From: Kitasatospora herbaricolor
GTDB lineage: Bacteria; Actinomycetota; Actinomycetes; Streptomycetales; Streptomycetaceae
Length of the DNA: 64,000 bases
Assembly: GCF_030813695.1 (NCBI RefSeq)
Contig: NZ_JAUSVA010000002.1
Coordinates: forward strand, 2,170,001-2,234,000
Direction of reading: 5' to 3'
Below the pieces are notes generated by a model that saw only the letters and a program-made list of their open reading frames with translations, ran no database searches and was not told where the DNA came from. A program made the translations under genes and the position numbers. Of this stretch, positions 58,302 to 64,000 are shown piece by piece. Numbering within the stretch: the first letter of the stretch is position 1; the number at the start of each line of letters is the position of its first letter.

Positions 58302-59972
58302 TCAGCCGCCCGGGGTGCTGCCGGTGGCGGAGACGGACTGCTGGTGGTGGAAGACGTTCCCGCGGTCCCAGATGCCCTTCGCCAGCTGCAGCCGCGAGTA
58401 GTTCTGCTTGTAGTACAGCCGCGGGTAGAGCGGGGCCGGGTCGGCGGTGGTGCCGAGGTCGACGTCCGGGTAGTTGACGTACGCGCCGTCGGTGCCCAGG
58501 TCGTGGGCGGCGTCGCTGATCTCGGGCACGCCGCCGGTCTCGGCGTAGACCTCCCGGTAGAAGCCGCTGAGGAAGTCCAGGTGCGCCTGGTCCTGGGCGG
58601 GGCTGGTCCAGTACGTCTGGTACTGCAGCTTCATGAACGAGTCCCGCTGCGGGACGGCGGTCGCGCAAGGGTCGACGGCGTTCGTCCGGCAGCCGTAGGA
58701 GTCGATCTGGACCAGGGTCTGGGTCAGGTCGACGCCCGGGTCGTCCCGGGTCAGCCAGTTCCAGATGCCCGTCACGTTCCCGGCCGAGAAGGGCTTGCGG
58801 TGGTAGGCGGACTTGTACTTGCCCCGCTGGTTGGCGCCCGACCCGTTCAGCGTCATGGTCGCCTCCATCCACGGCATCTGCCGGCGCTTCTCCGGCAGCG
58901 GGAGGAACAGGCCGCCCGCGCCGGTCGTCTGGACGGTGGCACCGGTGGTCAGTCCGGCCTGCATCGCCCGCAGGAACTCGTCCAGCGGGCCGACGTCGTC
59001 GCGGACCCACTCGGTGAACAGCGCGATGTTGCCGTTGCTCTTGTGGGTGAGCTTCAGGATGCTGAAGAGGTCCTGGTAGACCTGCTCGTCCGGGCCGCTG
59101 TGGGCGGCGAAGAACTCGCCGTAGTTGGCGAGCAGCCGGGGGAAGTCGTCCGGGTTCTTCAGCAGGTCGACCCACGGCCAGGCGATGCTGCTGAGCCAGA
59201 CCCGCGGCGGCGGGGTCGGCAGCCTCTCGGTGAACCAGTACCGCAGCACCACACCGAAGTTCCCTCCCCCGCCGCCGGTGTGCGCCCAGAACAGGTGGGC
59301 GGTGTCCGAGCCCTCCGGGTCGTCGCGGTGGGCGCTGGTGATCTCGGCCCGGCCGTCCCTGACGGTCACCACGTCGACCTGGACGAGGTGGTCGACGGTG
59401 AGCCCGTCGCGCCGGTTGAGGACGCCGTAGCCGCCCCCGCAGATGTGGCCGCCGGCCCCGACCGAGTAGCAGGACCCGCCCGGAATCGTCACGTCGTACT
59501 TGCGGAACAGTTCGGTGTACACGTCCCAGAGGCTGGCCCCGGCCTCCACGCAGTAGGCGGTCCGGCCGTACTTGTCGCGGGCCCGGCCGACACCCTTCCG
59601 CAGGCTGAGGTCCAGGATGGCGCCGCCGGTGTTCTCGACGAAGTCCTCGTAGCAGTGGCCGCCGCTGCGCACGGTGGGCCGCAGGCCCTGGCGCAGGGCG
59701 CCGTTGAGGGCGGCGACCGCCTCCGCGTCGCTGGTGATCAGCTGGATGTAGCGCGGCTCGCTGGTCCAGCGCTGGTTGAAGCCCTGGCTGAGGGCCTGGT
59801 AGCGCCCGTCACCGGGGAGCACCCGCAGCTGCGCGCCGGAATCGGCCGGCCCGCCCGGCGCGGGGACGGCGGAGTCGGCCCGGGCGCCGGTGGCGAACAC
59901 TCCGAGCGAGGCTCCGGCGGCCACCGCCCCCGCCGTGCCCAGGAGTCCTCGTCGGGAAATGTCTTGGCTCAT
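58302..59972 (-). CDS. Tat-exported FAD-linked oxidase (BBE type, bicovalent FAD)
   Basis: 556 residues from ATG, AAGGAG 9 bp upstream. Twin-arginine signal SRRGLLGTAGAVAAGASLG. The FAD-binding PP-loop reads LRPTVRSGGHCYEDFVENT, in which the His after SGG can link FAD 8-alpha; VGAGGHICGGGYGVLNRRDGL supplies the second attachment Cys for a 6-S-cysteinyl bond. The substrate domain and the C-terminal BBE motif AYVNYPDVDLG complete a berberine-bridge-like oxidase. Likely a secreted sugar or alcohol oxidase that produces hydrogen peroxide. Exact substrate unknown. Confidence 0.92.
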   Translation of the reverse strand: MSQDISRRGLLGTAGAVAAGASLGVFATGARADSAVPAPGGPADSGAQLRVLPGDGRYQALSQGFNQRWTSEPRYIQLITSDAEAVAALNGALRQGLRPTVRSGGHCYEDFVENTGGAILDLSLRKGVGRARDKYGRTAYCVEAGASLWDVYTELFRKYDVTIPGGSCYSVGAGGHICGGGYGVLNRRDGLTVDHLVQVDVVTVRDGRAEITSAHRDDPEGSDTAHLFWAHTGGGGGNFGVVLRYWFTERLPTPPPRVWLSSIAWPWVDLLKNPDDFPRLLANYGEFFAAHSGPDEQVYQDLFSILKLTHKSNGNIALFTEWVRDDVGPLDEFLRAMQAGLTTGATVQTTGAGGLFLPLPEKRRQMPWMEATMTLNGSGANQRGKYKSAYHRKPFSAGNVTGIWNWLTRDDPGVDLTQTLVQIDSYGCRTNAVDPCATAVPQRDSFMKLQYQTYWTSPAQDQAHLDFLSGFYREVYAETGGVPEISDAAHDLGTDGAYVNYPDVDLGTTADPAPLYPRLYYKQNYSRLQLAKGIWDRGNVFHHQQSVSATGSTPGG

Positions 59973-60259
59973 GTGCCGGATCTCCTTCGCCCTGCAGTTC
60001 TGCGAAAACCACACGAAATGATCTGATTCGCCGAGGAAAAGCAGGCACGATTCGCTGACGAATCCTCAAAACTGTTCATGGGAAATCGAATGGAAGCTAG
60101 CACGGCACCCCCGCACCCCCGGCGGTCCGACACTCCGGGCGGCGGCGGACCCCGGGCGGCACCCGCGCGCGGGCCCGGCGGAAGGCGCCGTCCCGGACGG
60201 GTGGCGAGCGGTGCCCGGCCGCTGCTGCCCGGCCGGCGGCGGCTTCTAGGATCTTCGGT

Positions 60260-60997
60260 ATGGCAACGAGACTCGTGCAGATCAACATGAAGGCCCAGGA
60301 CGACTCGACCCTCGGCCGGTTCTGGGCGCAGGCACTGGGCTGGGGCGTCGACAGCGAGGGCCCGGGCGTGACCAACCTCGAACCCGTGGGCTTCGCCTAT
60401 CCCGACCCCGTGGCCGTCTGCATCGACATCGTCGCCCGCCCGGAACCCAAAACGGGGAAGAACCGGGTGCACCTCGATCTGGCCACCACCTCGACCGCCC
60501 ACCAGGCGGAGTTGGTCGCGCGCCTGAGGGACCTCGGCGCGACGCTCGCCGACGTGGGTCAGGGCGACGTCCCCTGGACGGTCATGGCCGACCCGGAGGG
60601 CAACGAGTTCTGCGTCCTGGAGCCCCGCCCGATCTACCGGGACACCGGGCCGATCGCCGCGGTGGTGGTCGACTGCACCGACCCTCGGGGGATGGCCCGG
60701 TTCTGGGACGAGGCGATGGACTGGACGCCGCACGAGGTCACCGACCACCACGCGTCCATGCGTTCCGCCCAAGGCGTCGGCCCCTACCTGGAGTTCGTCC
60801 GCACCCCGGACACCAAGAGCGGGTGGAACCGCGTCCACCTCGACGTCTGCCCCTACCCCGGTGACGACCCGGCGGTGGAGGAGGCCCGACTGCGGGCCCT
60901 GGGCGCCACCGACCCCGACCACGACCGGTCCGCGATCTCCTGGACGGTTCTGGCCGACCCGGAGGGCAACGAGTTCTGCCTGCTGAGCCCTCGCTGA
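60260..60997 (+). CDS. Two-domain VOC family protein
   Basis: 245 residues with two glyoxalase-like modules: LVQINMKAQDDSTLGRFWAQALGWG ... WTVMADPEGNEFCVLEP, then AAVVVDCTDPRGMARFWDEAMDW ... WTVLADPEGNEFCLLSP. Both have NRVHLDL/NRVHLDV. Internal duplication within one chain is common for this subgroup. It resembles the single-domain VOC at 1707-2078. TAGGAT lies 7 bp before the ATG, so it is probably leaderless. Function unassigned. Confidence 0.88.
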   Translation: MATRLVQINMKAQDDSTLGRFWAQALGWGVDSEGPGVTNLEPVGFAYPDPVAVCIDIVARPEPKTGKNRVHLDLATTSTAHQAELVARLRDLGATLADVGQGDVPWTVMADPEGNEFCVLEPRPIYRDTGPIAAVVVDCTDPRGMARFWDEAMDWTPHEVTDHHASMRSAQGVGPYLEFVRTPDTKSGWNRVHLDVCPYPGDDPAVEEARLRALGATDPDHDRSAISWTVLADPEGNEFCLLSPR

Positions 60998-61254
60998 CCC
61001 TGCCCAACGGCTCGGGCGTCGGGATCGGCGGCGCGGAGCACATGGCGTCAGCGCGCCGCGCCGGGGGGTGGGCTCCCCCGGCGATGCGGCGCGCGTCCTC
61101 GGACTTCCCGGTCCCGGACTGCCGGGTGGCGCCTGGTCGCCGAGGGCGATCATGACCCCGTCGCCGCACTGGGGGGGCTGGCGGAGGTCGTCGGTGAAGC
61201 CCCGCGGACGGGCCCGGCGGAACCTTAAACCGGGCCTAAGGGCCGCCGAGGTTC
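60998..61254. other. Spacer upstream of the second chitinase promoter
   Basis: First part of a 394-bp gap. It has a short GGCCTAAGGGCC inverted segment near 61235 and AACCTTAAAC just before the -35 box. No coding frame or hairpin terminator of note. Confidence 0.4.
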
Positions 61255-61284
61255 TTGACGTGCACAGTTGGTCTAGTCCACTTT
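61255..61284 (+). promoter_or_regulatory. Second chitinase promoter with DasR-type operator
   Basis: TTGACG (61255-61260), 6 bp, then GTTGGTCTAGTCCACT (61267-61282), 13 of 16 identical both to the DasR consensus and to the site before the first chitinase; the -10 (CCACTT/CACTTT, spacer 17-18) overlaps the operator. The leader to the ATG at 61392 is about 100 nt. Confidence 0.7.
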
Positions 61285-61391
61285 GATGGCTAGCACCGCG
61301 AACCCCCCGCTCGGAACAGCCCCCGACCCGCCGCCCGGCGCACCCCCACCAGCGCCCGGCAACGGCGAGCCCCGTCCCGGAAGGCTCCCCC

Positions 61392-62903
61392 ATGGCCCGC
61401 GCGCATCACCGCCGGACAACTCCCCGGCGCGCCAAGCTCCTTGCCCTCACCGCCGCCTCGGCGCTCGCCGCCGGCACCCTGGTCACCGTCGCCGTCAACG
61501 CCAGCGCCGCCGACACCAACCTGCTCGCCGACCCCGGCTTCGAGAGCGGCTCGCTGGGCGCCTGGAGCTGCTCGGGCGGCACCGGCTCGGTCGTCGGCAG
61601 CCCGGCCCGCACCGGCTCGTACGCCCTGAAGGGGGCGGCGAGCAACAGCGACACCGCCCAGTGCGGCCAGAGCGTCGCGGTGAAACCCAGCACCACGTAC
61701 ACGCTCAGCGCCTGGGTGCAGGGCGCCTACGTCTACCTCGGCGCCACCGGCAGCGGCGTCACCGACCCGGCCACCTGGACCCCGGGCGGCGGCAACTGGC
61801 AGCAGCTGTCGACCAGTTTCACCACCGGCGCGGCCACCACCAGCGTCACGGTCTACCTGCACGGCTGGTACGGGCAGGGTGCGTACAGCGCCGACGACGT
61901 GGTGCTCAGCGGCCCCGGCGGCAACCCCACCACTCCGCCGACCAGCCCCGCGCCGACCAGTGCCCCGCCGACCGCGACCGCCACGCCGACGGCCACCAGC
62001 ACGCCGACCGCGCCCGTCCCCAACGTCCCGGTGCCGGTCGCGCCGTACGTCGACATGGGTGCCTGGCCCACCCCCTCGCTGCCCGCGATGGCGACCGCCG
62101 GCAACCTCAAGTCCTTCACCATGGGATTCGTCACCGGCGTCGGCTGCAAGGCCAGCTGGTTCAACGCCTACGACCCGCGGACGGGCTGGGCCAAGGACCA
62201 GATCGACGCCCTGCGGGCGAAGGGCGGTGACGTCAAGGTGTCCTTCGGCGGCGCCAGCGGCACCGAACTCGCCGCCGCCTGCGGCTCGGTGGACGCGCTG
62301 TTCGCCGAGTACGACGCCGTCGTCAAGGCCTACGGCCTGAAGTACGTCGACTTCGACATCGAGGGCGCGGCGATCGCCGACACCGCCTCCAACGACCGGC
62401 GCTCGGCCGCCCTGGCCAAGCTGCAGAAGGCCAACCCGGGCCTGAAGGTCTCCTTCACGCTGCCCGTCCTGCCGGAGGGGCTGACCGCCGAGGGCGTCGC
62501 CATCGTCCGCTCGGCCCGTGACGCCGGGGTCGACGTCAACCTGGTCAACGTGATGGCGATGGACTACTACCGCGCCGGCTCCGACTACGGGGACGCCGCG
62601 GTGCAGGCCGCCCAGGGCACCTACAACCAGCTCAAGGCGCTCTACCCGGCCAAGAGCGACGCCCAGCTGTGGTCCGCCGTCGGGGTCACCCCGATGATCG
62701 GCGAGAACGACGACCACCAGATCTACAACCAGGCGGACGCCCAGCAGTTGGTCTCCTTCGCCAAGTCGCACCACCTGGGCGTGCTGGCCTTCTGGGACGC
62801 CACCCGGGACGCCAACGCCTGCACCGGCGCGCTCTACAAGTGCACCAACATCGCGCAGCAGCCGTACGAGTTCTCGAAGATCTTCGCGCAGTACACCGGC
62901 TGA
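61392..62903 (+). CDS. Secreted GH18 chitinase with N-terminal CBM
   Basis: 503 residues. Signal peptide RRAKLLALTAASALAAGTLVTVAVNASA; a carbohydrate-binding module about 42-175 (NLLADPGFESGSLGAWSCSG ... YTLSAWVQGAYVYLGATGSG) that is very similar to that of the other chitinase; a Thr/Pro linker about 178-215; then a GH18 barrel with DVKVSFGGASGTELAAACG, the catalytic KYVDFDIEGAAI (DFDIE; first Asp of DxxDxDxE not conserved) and NVMAMDYYRAG. Of the compact bacterial GH18 subfamily without the insertion domain. Lies under a DasR-type promoter. Confidence 0.93.
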   Translation: MARAHHRRTTPRRAKLLALTAASALAAGTLVTVAVNASAADTNLLADPGFESGSLGAWSCSGGTGSVVGSPARTGSYALKGAASNSDTAQCGQSVAVKPSTTYTLSAWVQGAYVYLGATGSGVTDPATWTPGGGNWQQLSTSFTTGAATTSVTVYLHGWYGQGAYSADDVVLSGPGGNPTTPPTSPAPTSAPPTATATPTATSTPTAPVPNVPVPVAPYVDMGAWPTPSLPAMATAGNLKSFTMGFVTGVGCKASWFNAYDPRTGWAKDQIDALRAKGGDVKVSFGGASGTELAAACGSVDALFAEYDAVVKAYGLKYVDFDIEGAAIADTASNDRRSAALAKLQKANPGLKVSFTLPVLPEGLTAEGVAIVRSARDAGVDVNLVNVMAMDYYRAGSDYGDAAVQAAQGTYNQLKALYPAKSDAQLWSAVGVTPMIGENDDHQIYNQADAQQLVSFAKSHHLGVLAFWDATRDANACTGALYKCTNIAQQPYEFSKIFAQYTG

Positions 62904-62921
62904 CCGGCCGCCCCGGACCGG

Positions 62922-62958
62922 GGGCCGGGCCGCGGGAGGGATCCCCGCGGCCCGGCCC
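62922..62958. terminator. Bidirectional terminator, 15-bp perfect arms
   Basis: GGGCCGGGCCGCGGG / CCCGCGGCCCGGCCC around a 7-nt loop, between the chitinase and the convergent LysE gene. Confidence 0.8.
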
Positions 62959-62978
62959 TCCGGGCGTCGGGCCGGCGG

Positions 62979-63635
62979 TCAGGGCGCGGCGACGACGGCC
63001 CGCGAGCGGTCGGCGGCGATCCGCACGGCGAAGGCCGCCAGCGCCGTGCCCATCAGGTAGCGGTGCACCCTGGTCCAGAGCGGGCGGCGGGCGAAGAAGG
63101 CCGACACCGAGCCGGCCGTCAGCACGAAGACACCGTTCATGGTGAGGCCGACCACGATCTGGGTGAGGCCCAGCAGCAGGCTCTGCACCCCGACGTGGCC
63201 GCGCTGCGGCTCCACGAACTGGGGCAGCAGCGACACGTACAGGATCGCGATCTTCGGGTTCAGCAGGCAGGTCAGCAGCCCCATGGCGAACAGCCGGGCG
63301 GGCGGGTCGGACTTCAGCTCGCGCGGGGCGAACGCCGAGTCCCCGCCGGGCCGGACGGCCTTCCAGGCGAGCCAGAGCAGGTAGCCGGCGCCGGCCAGCT
63401 TGATCGTCAGGTAGATCTCGGGGACGAGCGCGAACACCGCGGCGATGCCGGCGGTGGCCGCGAACAGGTAGGTCAGGAAGCCCAACCCGACACCGGCCAG
63501 CGAGATCAGCCCGGCCCGGCGGCCCTGCGCCACCGAGCGCGACACCAGGTAGATCATGTTCGGCCCCGGTGTGAGCACCATCCCGAAGGCCACCACCGCG
63601 ATCCCCGCCACCGCCCCGGCACCGATCACCGTCAC
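62979..63635 (-). CDS. LysE family translocator
   Basis: 218 residues from GTG. Six transmembrane helices; AVVAFGMVLTPGPNMIYLVSRSVAQGRRAGLISLAGVGLG is the LysE/RhtB signature (TPGPNM), and LFAMGLLTCLLNPKIAILYVSLLPQFVEP the conserved second half (NPK). Exports an amino acid or related small solute; the specific substrate is not predictable. Confidence 0.92.
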   Translation of the reverse strand: MTVIGAGAVAGIAVVAFGMVLTPGPNMIYLVSRSVAQGRRAGLISLAGVGLGFLTYLFAATAGIAAVFALVPEIYLTIKLAGAGYLLWLAWKAVRPGGDSAFAPRELKSDPPARLFAMGLLTCLLNPKIAILYVSLLPQFVEPQRGHVGVQSLLLGLTQIVVGLTMNGVFVLTAGSVSAFFARRPLWTRVHRYLMGTALAAFAVRIAADRSRAVVAAP

Positions 63636-63764
63636 GCCCGCCTCCCCCCGCCCCCGCCGCCGACCGCCGGGTTGTGCCGATCCTAGACGGACGGCCGCGC
63701 GGGTCCCCCGCCGGGCGGCGGCTCCCGGACCCGCCTCCGTGGGGTGCCGCCGTAGAGTGCTGCC

Positions 63765-64000
63765 ATGCACCTCGGGCTGCGGGACCTGCGCCGGGCCCAC
63801 GCCGCCCTCGCCGCCCGGGCCGGCGACCTGTCCCCTGAGCGCCTGCGACAGTACGTCGCGGTGCTGGGGGAGCTGGAGCGCGCGGCCGCCGCCGGCGACC
63901 TGCCCGCCGACCCGCGCGCGCCCCTCACCACGGCCCAGCTCGACACCTTCCTGGAGCACGCCGAGGCCGGCCGCTACCGCGCGGCGACGACGGCCGCCGG
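63765..64000 (+). CDS. Hypothetical protein, truncated by the window edge
   Basis: From ATG at 63765 the frame stays open for 78 codons to the end of the window. It begins HLGLRDLRRAHAALAARAGDL and has PLTTAQLDTFLEHAEAGRY, helical and charged, with strong third-position GC. TAGAGT lies 6 bp before the ATG, as for other likely leaderless genes here. I do not recognise the family. Confidence 0.6.
   Translation, partial: MHLGLRDLRRAHAALAARAGDLSPERLRQYVAVLGELERAAAAGDLPADPRAPLTTAQLDTFLEHAEAGRYRAATTAA

Overview
The window is very GC-rich (well above 70%), with strong G/C bias in third codon positions, many GTG starts, and gene families typical of Streptomycetaceae: ECF41 and ECF42 sigma factors, an FprA-type ferredoxin reductase, a Fic-like toxin pair, DasR-type chitin operators and a conserved actinomycete leader peptide. 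It looks like chromosomal DNA of a Streptomyces or Kitasatospora relative. I found no tRNA, rRNA, insertion sequence, integrase or CRISPR array.

Layout. 0-8.5 kb: a MarR regulator divergent from an extradiol dioxygenase with twin palindromic operators; VOC, GNAT and truncated hemoglobin genes; an SDR-MerR operon behind a perfect 71-bp tandem duplication; an acyl-CoA ligase convergent with a GAF-LuxR regulator. 8.5-18 kb: a secreted protein; remnants of a divergent hydrolase/regulator pair; a TetR regulator divergent from an FAD monooxygenase across a 47-bp TGCA operator; small accessory genes; arylamine N-acetyltransferase; a secreted GH3 beta-glucosidase divergent from a TetR regulator. 17-29 kb: an RlmG-like rRNA methyltransferase, an aldehyde dehydrogenase fragment, fprA, an AhpD-like protein, a cysteine-containing leader peptide before an isopenicillin-N-synthase-like oxygenase, YchJ, a DGPF protein/ECF42 pair, and a membrane protein and lipoprotein on the minus strand.

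29.7-36.6 kb is the most coherent metabolic block. Four minus-strand genes encode an alpha-methylacyl-CoA racemase, acyl-CoA dehydrogenase, thiolase and FadB-type multifunctional enzyme, together a beta-oxidation route suited to methyl-branched acyl-CoAs. A convergent MerR regulator carries the same 20-bp promoter motif as the operon. 36.7-49 kb: a two-component system whose kinase is frameshifted, a membrane protein, a secreted M1 peptidase, a Fic/Doc-like toxin-antitoxin pair with a degenerate Fic motif, two ABC-F ATPases flanking a secreted serine protease, nitroreductase, GNAT and methyltransferase.

49-64 kb: an aldo/keto reductase with a MerR-type 19-bp-spacer promoter but no adjacent MerR gene; an XRE regulator divergent from an alpha/beta hydrolase; two chitinases (52.6-54.9 and 61.4-62.9 kb) that share an N-terminal binding module and a DasR-type operator promoter; an ECF41 sigma factor in an operon with two NAD(P)-binding proteins; a Tat-exported bicovalent-FAD oxidase; a VOC protein; a LysE exporter; and a truncated gene at the right edge. 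Many convergent pairs are separated by long perfect hairpins. Several genes have a TANNNT box 6-9 bp from the start codon, consistent with leaderless transcripts. All functional calls come from reading motifs and were not tested by database search.
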